From the NCBI GenBank assembly GCA_036936605.1, contig JAUPFV010000002.1:203755273-203819272 (forward strand): DNA of 64,000 nucleotides, given 5' to 3'. The DNA is from Limnanthes douglasii subsp. nivea. Taxonomy: Eukaryota > Streptophyta > Magnoliopsida > Brassicales > Limnanthaceae. The notes beneath the pieces were generated by a model, which was not told the DNA's origin, ran no database searches, and saw nothing but the letters and a program-made list of their open reading frames with translations. Below are positions 23,434 through 37,000 of the stretch, piece after piece. Each line of letters begins with the position of its first letter. Within the stretch, counting starts at the first letter, position 1. Position numbers and translations under genes: made by a program.

Positions 23434-24104
23434 TAGGCATGGGCATTCGGTTTGGTTCTTCCAAACTGGTACCTATTTAAAAACCAAATAAAATTCAGTT
23501 CGGTTCGGTTCCTCTTGATTCAGTTCGGTATGCGTACTTAATTGCGGTTCCAATCGAATATTTTTGGATACTTTAATTTTCTGCAATATCAACAGATATA
23601 AAACTCCTTTTATAAATCAAAACTATAAAATTGTGTTAGATTGTAAGAAAACTAAATAATAAATATAGGGGAGATCCAAAATTAATATATTAAATAAGAA
23701 TATTATTAATATTAAAAAAAATGAAAGATGATATCAAGTTTATTAGATTATATAAAGGTTGATATTTTGTTATTTTGTATATACGCCTAATTGTTTATAG
23801 ATATGCCGCCATTTTGAATTAACTATGTTGTCATTTATTAAAGAGAATATAATCAGAGGCTAGTGATAGACAACAGATTTAGAGGAATCTAACTTTGGGA
23901 AAGAGAAATATATATTTAAATCATGTTAAATTTAGGGTTAATACATGTGTTCGGTCCTTAACGAGTACCCACGATTCTTCGGTTCAGTTCCGGTTCCGAA
24001 CCGAGAACCATGGATAGTTAAAATTGGAACCATTTAGGTATTATGAAGGAACCGAATCCGCTTTGGTTCGGTTCTTTTGGTTCTGGTTAAAATGCTCATG
24101 CCTA
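23434..24104. mobile_element. Non-autonomous hAT element (671 bp)
   Basis: Terminal inverted repeats TAGGCATGGGCATT / AATGCTCATGCCTA and a perfect 8-bp target duplication AATATATG (23426-23433 and 24105-24112). Subterminal parts are rich in CGGTTCGGTTC-type words on one side and their inverse on the other; the middle is AT-rich without coding potential. It interrupts the RT domain of the decayed gypsy pol. It is similar in design to 47195-47834, but with different ends. Confidence 0.88.
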
Positions 24105-24400
24105 AATATATGCTTGAATTTTCCTCTTGGATGGACAGAGATTTGTTCATCAAGAAATGATATATCTAACCTATATTCTTTATACCAAAAAGAATGACCT
24201 TATAGTAGTTTAATCTTTTTGCGGTCATGAACCATATGTGTTCTTAAACGTTCAACAACATGACGATTTGATTGTATCCCAAATAAGCATCCATAAATGA
24301 CACCCAAAGTGACATCCATAAATTGGTCAATTATCAGGACCCAGAATGGATCCTTTAAAAAACCCGTAGTCCGAGGCGACTGGAAATCTGACATAACTAT
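24105..24400 (-). pseudogene. pol: Decayed Ty3/gypsy pol, RT part
   Basis: On the minus strand SFMDAYLGYNQIVM (near 24300) and YYKVILFGIKNIG (near 24190) match the RT boxes FMDAFSGYNQI and CYKVMPFGLKNAG. This is upstream of, and continuous with, the pol relic at 21276-23425 once the hAT element is removed. It contains stops. The upstream end near 24400 passes abruptly into low-complexity repeats. Confidence 0.75.
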
Positions 24401-27400
24401 ATAAGTTATGCAGATAACGTTCTTATGTTTTGCAATGTCGTATATGCTTATGTTTTGTAATTTTATCTGTTTTTATTTCTTAATATTTAATATTTTTGAA
24501 TATTTGATTATGCTAGTTAGTATATATATATATATGCAGTCATTGATGCTTACAACCGAGTATAATTTTAAAGTACAACATGAAATATTATATGATAACA
24601 AAAGCTAGAGCAATAAGCATATTTGCATATATAAAATTAAGCATATGCTGATTCAAATAAGCATACCCTATCAAATTTTAGATTATTTTTTCTAATATTT
24701 ATTATCATGTAGATATCCATCTATATAAAATCATAAAAATAATAATAAAATAATTATAAAGAACATTTTAGCTAATTGGAAACAATAACTAGATTTGTTA
24801 TCATTCCATTATGCACTGGAAAGAAAGAAAATAAAATTTACCATTAGATGCTAATAATGATTGACATCAAGAATGTAAAAGTGTACCACATCTACCCGCT
24901 GGTTCATAAAGAAAAATAACAGTGAAGACAAATATTGAAAGATACGTAACTTTTACTTTATTTTCCTCATAAATGTTTTCATACTTTGCAAGTCTAGGTT
25001 ATCTTTTTATATTTTGCAAGTATTAATTTATGCCTGTTTCACAAATTTAGTTTATGTCGTTTCCTAATTTTAGTAACTACATCTTTCACAGCTTTATATA
25101 AGCATGCTTCGAAAGTCTTAGTTACCTTATGTTTTTCAAATTAATACGAGCATATTTCACAAAGTAATTTAACATGTTGTTTCAAACTTTAACACAACTT
25201 TTTTACACGTGTAGATGAGATACATACTCGATAAAGAACTACATGAATGAAATCTAAGATGAAATATTATAGCACCAAGATGTGTTTGTTTACACTAAAA
25301 TAGAAATGTTGACTCGAAGTAGTAGTTTCAAGGTATACTAATGATTTGATATGAAATACTAAGATCATAACAGATATAAACTAGAATGATGTGATCAATA
25401 ATATAGTAAATCTATTTTACTTATTTTAAGGTGATAAAAACACAATCGAACACTCGTAGAGTGATTGATGTTATAAAAATTAAGAATGATTAATACATAT
25501 TTCATAAATTCTTATATTTTTCAAGTTTAACAAAGGGAATATTTTGCATATTAGAAAAATACATATATTTAGCAACATACAAAATACCAATATTTCATAT
25601 TTCACAAGCTCACAAATACCTATATTTTTCAGATATAGAAAGTTTACATTCATATTTTACAAATTGATAAAGTCCACATTTTGTAAGTAAAGACAAGTCA
25701 TATTTTGTAAATTTGGTAAAATGTATATTTTTCAAATTCTTAAATATAAAGATATATGATATTTCATAACGTTATAAGTGCTTAGGTTTCACAACTTCAA
25801 ACATATATACATTTCACAAATAATAGCTTATGTTATATCTCAAAACGTAACATACGTTTTGTAACTTAAAAAAGAATAAAACTCGTAAATAAAATACGAA
25901 AGCATATTTCATAACTTCAAACACACCAATACCAATACAAGCAATGTTTTACAACATAAACATCTGTATGTTTAACAAACTCAAACATGACTAAATTTGT
26001 TCACACATTCTTAATTAATTTAAACTCGAAGATAACATAAATTTTAATTTAATTTAAGACAATTACAATGATAAACTTAAAACAAAAATGATAAGATAAA
26101 ATAAAAAAGAAAAAAGAATTATATATAATCTAAATAGTAATTAGATGATAAATGAGATTGATTATCTTTATCCTCAATTCGTTCGTGTACGATTGTCTCA
26201 CGAAAAACTTTCTTTTATATTTTAGTACCTTATTACTAAGAACTTTAAACTTGACTCATTGATAGTATCGTAAAAAAAATGTGCATACTATCTCCTAACT
26301 TTATATCGTAATTAGTAAGGTCGATTACACGATACAAAACTACTATTTTTAACACAACCCACCTTTTTTAACAAAAAAAAATATGTAGATCGATTTAATC
26401 TATATCATGAAGTTCATACATTTTATAAAGCATCACATCAAAATCAACCAACCATGTACTATGCGACATAATATTTCGCACCTCGATAAATACCCTTCTA
26501 AAATAATTATAATCAACCTCATTCCAAGCCATGAAATAATCATGATTTTTAATCTAGGTCAGCTTTTGACTTAAGGTTGTATTTATAGTTGTGATAGTTT
26601 AATGATAAGGTAATATGTATTCACCAATAAATAAAAGACATATGGAGAAAGGTTTAAGCCTTACCATAGTCTAACAAAATCAGTTATGCAAGTTAATGAA
26701 TATACCACCATATAGAAAAATCAATCTTCACAATGGAGTTTTTTGCAAATTATAATAAAATATTTTCACATATATTGGTTAACTTCGTGTTTCACAGTGT
26801 TTGAAAGAGCATGTGTTGTATTCCATTATAGTCATGTTTCATAATTTATTATAAAAAAATATTATACAAGTATTAGTTAAACATGTATCTTGCAATTCTA
26901 GTAATATGTTGTTTCAGAAATTATAGTAACAACACGATTTTAAGTTTTGGTTAATTTCATGTTTATTATTATGGTAACAACATCTTTCGCATGTTAGAAT
27001 ATCATAGTATAAAATATAATGATACATAAAATTTAGTCTTCATAGTACAAAATAACACAATATGTACATATTATAAAATATTAAAACCATGAATAAAGTA
27101 CCTCCACGAATACACCAAATACAATAACAAAAAGTACTACAAACCTACCAATGCATGTTTGAAATGTCTCAATGATGAAAAACATGGTTTAGAGTTCATC
27201 ATAATTTCCATCTAAATCTCGACGAATCATATAACTATATGGTTTAGAACTCTCAATTTTTGTATCATCACTATCGTTTTATATATACGATTCAATATCT
27301 ACGAGTGTAAGGTTAACAACTTCCACTAACCCTATTCACGTATCAATTTGTCATGATGCAGAGTGAAATGACATATCGTCTCTAAAAATATGGATTAAAA

Positions 27401-28896
27401 AACAAGTGGCATGCTTGTCAAATTCCACTGCACCGCTCATATATAGTTGATCTCCGCTTCCATATAATTTTTAAGAGCTTCTTGTGAAAATGAACTTTCA
27501 GAATGCCTTGTACGTGTCTAAACTGGTGAACTACTCATTTAGATAACATACATGCACATGATCTAATTTGAATATAAATTCATGATACCATATAATTTAT
27601 TGAAAAACAAACGCTTCACAAATAACTAAATATGTCTGGAAAACCACTTGAAAAACTATTTAACTGAGTGTTTTGTTAATTAGTTAAATAAATGTATTTA
27701 AAGATAATGATAAAATTAGTTTATATTTTGTAACTTTATTTCTTATGATTTTACATGTTTCTTACTTTCCTAGTTTTCCTAATTAATATCTTCTAATTTT
27801 GTAGATTATGTTTTGTCAATGAACTAGTTTTTTTGTAAATTATTTTCTTCAAATTTTGCAAACTGTTTATATTTTTAACTTCACAAATTAGTGTCTTCTA
27901 TATTTGTAAATTATGTTTCGTTTAATATAATTATTGTAATTGTTCAGATTACTTTATTTTAATTTCATAAATTATGTTTTTATATTGAACTTATTATAGT
28001 TTTACAAAGTAGTTTACTATAATTTTACAAAATCATTATAGTTATAGCTTCACAAATTATGGTTCACCAATGAAATTAGTATAATTTTAAAAATTAGTGA
28101 AACTTGCGTCAGATTTTTCCACATGATTCAACATAATCCTAAGTTGGTTTTTGACATAGACTTAGGATATACATGACATAAATTTCAGCTCATCATGAAT
28201 GTCATATCACGCTTAGAATTCACGTGTATAACAAGATGAAAAACAAAGAAATGATGGATGATCCATATATCCAACATAACTAGAAAATCCCACGTAGTCT
28301 TTGTCATGTGTTTTGAAGCTTCGCCAAATGATGGTAAATATGCTATAGTACATAAAAACTACATGCATACGAAATTATATCATAAATATCTTTGAAGAGG
28401 AGCGCATACTCATGCTTAATTTTATAAAAAATATAGTGCATCCGAAAAAGTAAAACAAATATGCATGCATCGTATATGTCATTGGTAATCTTGGGGTTGA
28501 TATTGTGGTATTTAGGCTACTAAATGTTGTGTGGAGATAATATATAATGATTAAAACCCATTTGTATTTTCCAATATCGTCCTATAAATTTACGCACGCT
28601 AACCTAATTTATTTATAGCTCGAGTACAAATGTCTCTTTTGAGGATGATATCCAAATATTTATAATATCATTGGTGACCTTAAATCTGGTAATAACATGA
28701 ATGCCATCTAACATGATGGTCATTTTTTTGAATCATAAATAAAATTTATTGTTCTCTAAATTCCACCTCAACAATGTGATAATTTGTACTAAAAGTGGCT
28801 AAGCTTCCCAAATGATATCATATCCAAATATGAATGCACTTGCTTTTGATGTCCGAGACTCCAGGATCAGTGCAGTAGAATAAGCATATGAGTGTA
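24401..28896. repeat. AT-rich degenerate short-motif field (TTTCACAA type)
   Basis: About 4.5 kb without a recognisable gene. Words such as TATTTCACAA, TATTTTGCAAGT, ATTTCATAA and TTTTACAA recur every 20-40 bp with TA-rich spacers, densest at 24950-26000 and 26750-28100. The same field resumes at 39303-39720 after element 2, which inserted into it. By analogy with the intron and flanks of the MULE copies, it may be non-coding DNA of another decayed MULE. That is inference; no transposase piece could be read here. Confidence 0.45.
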
Positions 28897-28901
28897 TGCA
28901 T

Positions 28902-29283
28902 TGGTGAGGTTTATTTTGGATTAAGGGTAATTTTGTAAAGTGTTTTAGGAAGTGTGTAGAGTATTAAATGTTTAGGGTGTTTAATAGTGAAAAATTTGAG
29001 CTGCCTGGTTGTATTAAATGCTCATTACCCTCATTAATGAAAGTAGTTGGGGTATTTATACCCTTAATTATGGATCCATGGGCTTTCAGGTCAAATTATA
29101 GAACCGAGTCAAGTTTAAGGACCCATTTACTTATTAAGCTGATTAGTATATAGCTTAGTCAAAAGGTGTTTAGTTATTTTTTTTACTTTTCTCCTGTCCG
29201 GATAGTTTAGTGGCAAGTTTATGTCTGAATTGCCCTTGTCTGGAAATCTCAGTAGGCAGTGATTAAGTTATCCGGACTCATCA
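28902..29283 (-). repeat. 3' LTR of element 2
   Basis: 382 bp, TGGTGA...CTCATCA as read on the plus strand. It aligns end to end with 38924-39302 with scattered substitutions. The inverted TATA motif is at 29054-29061. Confidence 0.95.
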
Positions 29284-29711
29284 GTAGGTCGTTTTTTAGG
29301 TCTTGTCAAAAATCTTTGGCATGACTAAAAAATTCACTTAGTCAGTGATGACGTTTCCCGAACCGCTTGTGTATCTACCCTTGGGGTTTGTCCAAAATGA
29401 CTTTTTCCCAGAACTCTAAGAGTCTTTCTTTGGATTGTGGGATACGTGTCACAATCTGATTCGACCTACCAGCCGTTTTCACCTAGATTGACGCTCTCAC
29501 TAAACCTAGAAAGTAACCTATGCATTTAATTTTTCCTACGTCAGTGCCGTCTTTAATCATTATAAAAACCTTTTCGTCTCCTCCTAGGTATCACTTACAT
29601 TTTTCTACTAATATATAAACCATTTTTTCACTGTTTCATTATCTTCATCACTCAACAAACCTTCTACAGAGCTTTCCACCCTTTCTTTCAAAGTTGTTCT
29701 TGGATAGTTTT

Positions 29712-32669
29712 ATGTTCATGGCTAGAAACGCTCTTGTAAAAGGGGGCTGGTTGAACCTATCCGAGTTAAAGAAAGCAAGGAAAGTCGAAAGAGAGAATCG
29801 TATCGCTGCTGGTCTCCCGGTCTCCCCAAGCAAAAAGTTTGGTGAACCACCCCAGGAAACTGACCAAGGGTCATCCTCCACTAGAATGCCAAAGCCTAAA
29901 TAGTTGTTCAAACCAAGCCTCTCACCAATTCCATCAGATTCTTCTGTTCAGGAGTCTCAACCCTCCACCGCTCAGGAAAAAGCAGCATCGAGTGTTAGAA
30001 AACCCTCCCTTTTCATAGACATGTGCTCAGACATTAAAAAATCTCCAGAGAAATCAACTCCACGCCGGACAACTCGTTTAGTCAAAGCCCAAGCAAGTGT
30101 CTCACTATCAAAACCCTCCAAACCGGAGGCCTCTAAAGCAACATCCAAGGATAAACTCTCCGGATCGGAGGTGTCTATAAGAGCCCCACAAGATAAGATC
30201 TCCGGATCGGAGGTATCCAAAGTAGCTTCTCAAGCGAAGTCCTCCGGAACTCAGCCTCAACTGGATATTAGGCCTTTGGAAACAACTGGCGCTCATCCAT
30301 CCGGAGGGCCTTTGATGTGAGAAATTGTTCCCCTTCCATCCACAACTACTGAGAGACCTTCCACGGTGATGGACGAAGTGATAGAGGACAGTATCGAAGA
30401 GGCCCCCTTTGAAACTGAAGCCTCATGGAAAACTGGGGATGCTGCCTCTGATAGGAAAGGCAAAGGCAAACTGAAGGTTGGTGTGGCTCATCCGGATCTC
30501 CCATAATGCTTGGAGGGCAAGGTAGGGCCTTGCTTTCAGAAAGTCAACGTTAAGTATTTGTTGGCCATGTAGAACATAAATTATGTCTATACTCATACTG
30601 CCGAGCTGGGCCGAATCCGGACAAAGTGGGGGATCCCAGAGTCAGTGAAGGTGAGGATACCTATCACTCCGGAGACTCCGATGGATTGCAAACTCAATGA
30701 GGTGGTCATTTTTACAAAGTTGTTGAACTGGGGACTTCGGTTCCTATTAGACCCATAAATTGTCAGGTACTTCCACTTGATAAAATTTTGTCCTAGCCAA
30801 CTGAGTCTGAACGCCTGGTACTCTCTCATAACCTGCATAATGGCATCGAGGTTATCTAAAATACCTCTTCCCATGGAATAATTTGCCGTTGTGGCAATCC
30901 TATGCAAGAATCACCACATCACATTCTACCACCACAACATGAGAAATAACTTCAAAGTGATAGACGACTTGCTGGAGTCGGAGAATAATTGGAGAACCCA
31001 ATTCTTATTCATCAGCGGGTCATGGAAAAATAGGAGGAAGATCAAAGCCAAGACCAACCGTAGTATGCTTACTAGTAGATGGAAGAGTATATGTAAGCTC
31101 TTATAAAAAATTAATGTTCTTCTTTTCACTACACACATATTCCACTCCTGAACTATTCATTACTTCTTTTTCAGTGTTATTGAAGGAGTATACCGGATAT
31201 CTGGAGGAGGGGCAGACTACATGTGCAAAATTAAATGCATGGGCTGCAGAGCGTTGGGGGAATGCTTTCAACAACTGCTTTACCTCATGCAATATGGTGA
31301 GATCCCATCTATGGAATACCACAGGTCGGAGAGATCTTACATGGGAAGAATCGACCACACCCCCTCCTCTAGGCGTCATCCTCAAACGGACAGAAGAGAA
31401 ATATGGTAAACTAGTCTTGCCCTTTAGAGCCAAGGCTCCCAGCAATATGAAGGGAAAAAAGAAGAGAACTGCAACAGAAGCAGTTCAGGCTGCCACATAG
31501 GAGACCGGTTCGGGGAACCAAAACGGATTGATGCTACCTTGCTCAAGGTGGTTGAAGAGGAGACTATTAAGAAGGCAGGAGAACCAGAAAATCCACTGAA
31601 GCCTCCCAAAAAGGATCAAAAAAGGGGGGCAAGCAGTGACGTAAGGGCTGCCAAGAAGAAAAAGGTCACCTTAGGGGGAGATATAACTCTTCGCCCTTCG
31701 GAGCTTCTTCCTCCACGAGCTCATGCCAACCCCACCTTGGTAGAGACAATTCCAACAGATCTGCAACTCGGAGAGGGCACCGAAGGAGGGATTGATGGTG
31801 TGGATATCAGAGCCCTTCAGGACATCGGCCTTTACTACACCGACTCAGAGAATGATGACTTTGCTGGTCCTTTCCGTCCTTTTGGATCTTCCAACATGGT
31901 GACCTACAACGGTAAGTCTTTTTCTATTTCTGAAGATCCAGATACGGTAGCCCATTCTCTTTTAGGTTATATTCAACAAGTGCTCGATCTGGAAAGGCGA
32001 GTAAAAAACCAGTTCACCCTTATCAACACCCTCAATACTGACAAGGAGTCTTTGTCAACCAATCTCCTCAATGCTAATCAGAGCATAGAAGAACTGAACA
32101 AAGAGCTTGAAGAATTGAGGAATGACAAGGAAGATCTATCGACCAAACTGGCCACTTCAGATAATGCTAATACTGAGCTCCAAACTAAGTGCTCTGGTTT
32201 GGATAAAGATCTTTCAACCTTAAGAGAGGGCATGAAGACCAAAGATGATGCCATCCAGACCTTGTCCGGTGAGAAGACTTCCCTAAAAGATGCTGTGTCT
32301 AAGGTAACCAAAGAGAAAGAAGACTTGGAGAAGGAGCACGAGCAGGAACAAAAAATTTAGGCCAACATTAATAAATACACCAATGAGGTGATAGATTCCT
32401 TAGAAGCAAGGTATGTTGAGGTGAAGTCTGATATGGTGTTGCTTTTCCATGAAATATTTCTGAAGAGGACGCTTGGTCCCTTGTGGAAATATGTGGAGTA
32501 CGAAGACATCCTGTTCCATACCATGGCAGATGGTGATAAGAAAAACTACTCCAGTGGAATCGACTCTACCACCGATGAAGAGGAAGGAACCGGTGAGAGT
32601 TCAAGCGCTGAACTCAGAGGCCCTAAAAAAGGAGGTGATGCAGGAACATCCGAAGGGAATAAACCTTAA
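29712..32669 (+). pseudogene. Antisense extra gene of element 2
   Basis: It lies on the strand opposite to its element. ATG at 29712 (MFMARNALVKGGW; the N-terminus is recognisable in element 1), a Ser/Pro/Lys region with repeats of the type KDKLSGSEV (29900-30320), a stop near 30318, acidic VIEDSIEEAPFET, then the conserved domain (GRIRTKWGIPESVKVRIPI, LNWGLRF, LCPSQLS-like FCPSQLSLNAWY, NNFKVIDDLL). A GT-AG intron sits at 31093-31174. After it come LNAWAAERWGNAFNN, a Lys-rich linker, a coiled coil at about 31990-32360 and a conserved tail (EVKSDMVLLFHEIF, KRTLGPLWKYV). The domain resembles 'putative gypsy type transposon' proteins. Function unknown. Several stops make it a pseudogene. Confidence 0.8.
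31093..31174 (+). other. Putative intron in antisense gene, element 2
   Basis: 82 nt, donor ATAT|GTAAGC, pyrimidine-rich CTTCTTTTTCAG acceptor. The coding match to element 1 stops at the donor and resumes after the acceptor (VLLKEYTGYLEEG). Confidence 0.65.
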
Positions 32670-33119
32670 GGTTTTTAACTATCTTTTGTGTTTTCTTAAT
32701 TTTGTGAACTACTAAATTCCTTAGACGGCGAAGGCATTTTTGTAATTGTATCCGGTCTGAGTCCGAATAAGTCTTTCACAGTACTTAAAATCCTTGGACG
32801 GCCAAGGCATTTTTTGTATTTTAGTAACGTTATCCGGTTCATACCCGGACATGCTTATCTATCAAATTTTACTTTGTTCCATGCTTGCTTTCAATTTTAA
32901 TAGCTAATGTTTAAAGAGTCCTAATTTATTTCAAAAATATTTAGGGTGAGAGTGTTTAATATCTCCGATGACATGTATTTAATGGTCATCGTTCAACCAG
33001 ATTAATCTGATCTGGCAAAGATCCTCGGTATTAAATTAAGACTTGAAAAGAACTGTAATCAAACCACATTGAATATTTTAAGAAGGCATCATATTTTATT
33101 GAAAAAACCAGATACCTCA

Positions 33120-34475
33120 TTAGAACCTCCCAGCGCCACCAGGGTAGGAAAGAGTATGCTCCCTAATATTTACATTGACTTTTAACAAGTAAATATTTAC
33201 ACAACTTTTATTCCAGATATACCTGAGGTGTTCAATATTCCATGGGTGCTTCAAAATTCTTCCATCTTTGTCTTGAAGCCTATATGTCCCAGGCTTAAGC
33301 TTTTCGGAGGCCTCATAAGGGCCTTCCCAGTTCGGAGCCAACTTACCGAACCGCCTTTCCTTAGTATGCAAGAAAAAATTTCTTAAAAATTTATCTTCTG
33401 GTTGAAAATACCTTCTCTTCATCTTGGAAGTAAATCTTCTCCTCGTCAATCCTTGATAGTGGGTTGTTCTAAGATGGGCTTTAACCCTTCTTTCTTCAAT
33501 TAAGTCCAGCTGACTCCTAATTGCCAACTCATTGGCTTGTTCAGAATAGTTATGGACCCTGTATGATGGTACGGTTGCTTCTATAGGAGTAATTGCATCC
33601 ATCTCATACACCATGGAAAAAGGAGATTCTTGAGTAGCAGCCCTAGGAGTAGTCCGGTATGCCCACAATACTTCTTGTAAATAGCTTGGCCACTTCCCTA
33701 CAACCCCTTTCTAATTTTTTTTTTAAACCGGACATAATGGTCCTGTTTTCCACTTCAACTTGGCCATTTGCCTGTGGGTAAAAATGAGAAGAGGAGTAAT
33801 GTCGAATGCCCCTGGAGGCACATAAACTCTCCATATCCTTGTTATCAAATCGTGGCCCGTTATCTGTGGTTATCTTTTGTGGAACCCCAAATCTGCAACA
33901 AATGTTAGACAAGATAAATTTTATAATAACTTTTGAAGTAGTTCCTGCCATGGGAGTTGCTTCTATCCATTTTAAGACATTATCAATGGCTACAATAATA
34001 GTCCTGCACCTTCCCGACGCCATTGGTAGAGGCCCAACTAAATCCAGTCCCCAACAAGCAAAAGGCACTGGATCAGAAACTAACTCCATATGAACTGCTG
34101 GGATATGAATTTCGTTACCATACCTTTGGCATGGGTCACACTTTTTCACCAATTCCTTAGCATCTGCCATTATGGATGGCCAATAGTATCCGACCAATGA
34201 AACCCTCCAGGTTAGAGCTCTATAGCCACAGTGTACTGATCTCTCTCTATCATGTAGTTTGGATAAAATAATTTTGGACTCTTCAGCCCCCAAACAACGC
34301 AGGAGAGGTCTGCTGAATGATTTTTTTTATAAAGATCCTCTCTTATGATCAAGAAACCACGAGCCTTGTGTTTCATTTTCCTTGCCATAGCTTGCTCCGG
34401 AGGCAAAATTCCATCAGAGATGTATTGAAGAATGGGAAATCTCCAATCTTTGGAGTGAAATACTTGTACACTCAA
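33120..34475 (-). pseudogene. pol: Integrase of element 2
   Basis: The minus strand shows the zinc-binding region (HDRERSVHCGYRALT, CDPCQRYGNE) and the DDE core: Asp in GLDLVGPLPM, Asp in TDNGPRFDNKDM, Glu in YPQANGQVEVENRT. A frame change near 33650 is followed by WAYRTTPRAATQESPF, then the C-terminal domain with FLHTKERRFGKLAPNWEG and HPWNIEHLRYI. All three catalytic residues are present. 34212-34475 is the RNase H-integrase linker (DWRFPILQYISDGILP). 32670-33119 is spacer between pol and the antisense gene. Confidence 0.92.
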
Positions 34476-34589
34476 GCTCTCCTCCTCTTCCTTGTTCTGA
34501 TTTGATTATATGGATGGGCATTCTTGTACATGAATCCATGGGTAGGAATCAGAGTATGCTATAGTTTCCAGGGAATCTGCCAGTGTATT

Positions 34590-36300
34590 TTATGATCTAG
34601 GAATATGCTCTAGCAAATATTTTTGAAATTGGCTGCTACTTGTTTAAGAACGAATAAGTATTTGATCAACTGCTCATTCTTGGCTTTAGACTGACCTTGA
34701 GCATGGTGGATAAGAAGCCGAGAATCACTCATCAATCTAACTCTTTTAGCCCCACATAGAAAAACTAACTTAAGACCAGCTATAGCTGCTTCATATTCAG
34801 ATTCATTGTTAGAGGCCCTGAAAACAAAGCATATAGCCTAATATAATTTATCACCATATGGAGAGGTTAAACAAATCCTAGCCCCACAACCCATTGTGCT
34901 TGATCCACCATCTGTCCGGACAGCCAACTCTTTTTTAGTTTTTTCTTTTAAAGCTTGTTTAGAACTTCTGTTCGAATGAAACTCTACCAAAAAATCAGCA
35001 ACAGATTGAGCTTTGACAACAGTTCGTGGAGTGAAATCAATGTCATAATCACCCAACTCTACTGACCATTTGGTCATCCTGCTTGATATGTCTGCCTTCT
35101 GAAGAACATTCTTTAGTGAAAAAGATGTTCGAACGATGATGGAATGAGACTGAGAATACGGCCTCATTTTTCTGGCAGCAATCACTGAGGCTAGTGCCAG
35201 CTTTTCAAGCTTTAGGTACCCTTTCTCAGCATCTATCATACTCTTGCTGATGTAGTACGCCGGATGAGGATAATTGTCCATCTCTCTTACCAACACTGCA
35301 CTTATAGCACATTCTGACACAACCAAGTATACATAAAGTGTTTCTCCTTCAACAAGCTTAAAAAGGGTTTTGGGTGAAGACAAGTGCTTCCTTATTTCAT
35401 CAAAATCCTGGCTGCATTATGGAGACCAGTTGAAGTCTTTAGCACCTTTCAAGGTCTGAAATAACGGGGCACATTTGTCCAAAGACCTTGAAATGAAACG
35501 ATTTAAAGTATCCAATCTTTCGGCCAACCTCTGTACTTCTTTAATATTCCGAGGAGGGTCCATATTTAACAGAGCATCAAGCTAGTCTGGATCAGCTTGT
35601 ATCCCTTTTTCACTTATTACATAACCTAAAAACTTTCCAGACTGCACCCCAAACACACATTTTTCTGGATTTAGCTTTAAATTAACCTTTATCAAGTTTG
35701 TGAAAGTTTCTTTAAGATCAGTTAGGTGCAACTCTTCTTCTAGACTTTTAACCATCATATCATCAATGTACACCTCCATATTTCTACCAATCTGACCAAC
35801 AAATGCTTTGTTCACCAACCTCTGATAATTATCCCCAATGTTTTTCGATCCAAAGGGCATGACCTTGTAACAATGGAGACCCCTATCTGTAACAAAGGTG
35901 GTGTGATCTTGGTCCTTCAGATCCACCTGTATTCGGTTATACCCAGAGAAGGCATCCATGAAAGACAACAACTTGTTTCCAGATGTGGAGTTCACCAACT
36001 GATCTATCCAAGGGACCAGATAGAGATATTTTGGGCAAGCTCTATTGAGGTCAGTAAAATCGATACACATACGCTATTTCCCATTATTTTTCTTCACTAA
36101 CACTGGGTTGGCAGTACATAAAGGATACTGAGATTCCTTTATGTGCCCCATCTTGGTAAGTCGGTCGACTTCGTGGACTATTACATCAGCTTTCTCCTTA
36201 GAGAAAGCTCTTCTTTTTTGCACAACGGGTGCAACATCGCTTCGGATTGACAGTTTGTGTGATATAACACTTACAGAAACTCCGGTCATATCAGTATTAC
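34590..36300 (-). pseudogene. pol: Reverse transcriptase and RNase H of element 2
   Basis: RT boxes on the minus strand: PLCTANPVLVKKNNGK, MCIDFTDLNRACPK, LLSFMDAFSGYNRIQVD, CYKVMPFGSKN and an intact catalytic YIDDMMVKS, then FLGYVISEKGIQ. Short frame breaks occur near 36074, 35580 and 35400. RNase H follows with Asp in RTDGGSSTMG, Glu in NESEYE and Asp in MSDSRLLIHHAQG. Unlike element 1, the YIDD motif is unchanged. The domain order is the Ty3/gypsy one. Confidence 0.93.
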
Positions 36301-36479
36301 ACCAAACAAAAACATGTTGGTGATCCGTAAAAAAAGGACATCAACTTTATCTTTAACTCTGGTGCCATTTTGGAGCCAATTTTAACACTCTTTTCTTCAG
36401 CCAAAGAACGGGTTTCAACTTCTTCAATCAATATCAAAACACCACGGGTCTCTCTGGGGTCATCAATTTCACCCTCACC

Positions 36480-37000
36480 TCGAGAAGGCCCTAATAACTG
36501 TTAATCTTCATTAGCCCGGACTGCCCCCAAAGTTTTAGGAGTAAGTGCATTTGCATAACATTCTCTTGCTATCTTTTGGCTATTCCGGACAACTCCCACT
36601 TGCCATTGTACCGCATACTTCAGATATTGGTGGACTGTTGAGGCCACAACATGCATTCTAGAGAGCCAAGGCCTCCCAAAGATTGCATTGTAACATGTGG
36701 GGCAGTCTAACACAACAAACAATACTTTAACCATCTTCTTGAAAGGACCCTTGCCAACAGTACCTCCTCCTCAAATTCTCCGATTACATCCGCAGAGCTC
36801 CTTGTGAAGCCTACAATGGATCTGTTCGAACGTTGAATTACTGCCGGACTTTTTATCTGCTTATAAGAACTTAAAAAGAGACTGTTAGCTAAGCTGCCAG
36901 TGTCAATTAGATTTCGTATGATGTTGTTGCCCCCAATTGAAGCTCCTATCACTACAGCATCCTCATGAGGCCCAGCTATATTTCTTAAATCGTCTTCATC
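36480..37000 (-). pseudogene. pol: Aspartic protease region of element 2
   Basis: The minus strand reads VIGASIGGNNIIRNLIDTGS followed by LANSLF, with the DTG catalytic triad of retroviral-type proteases near 36890-36900. SIVGFTRSSADVIGEFEEE and, in another frame, DCPTCYNAIFGRPWLSRMHV complete the fold. A frameshift near 36740 separates the two pieces. The protease processes the gag-pol polyprotein. The corresponding segment is deleted in element 1. Confidence 0.85.
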
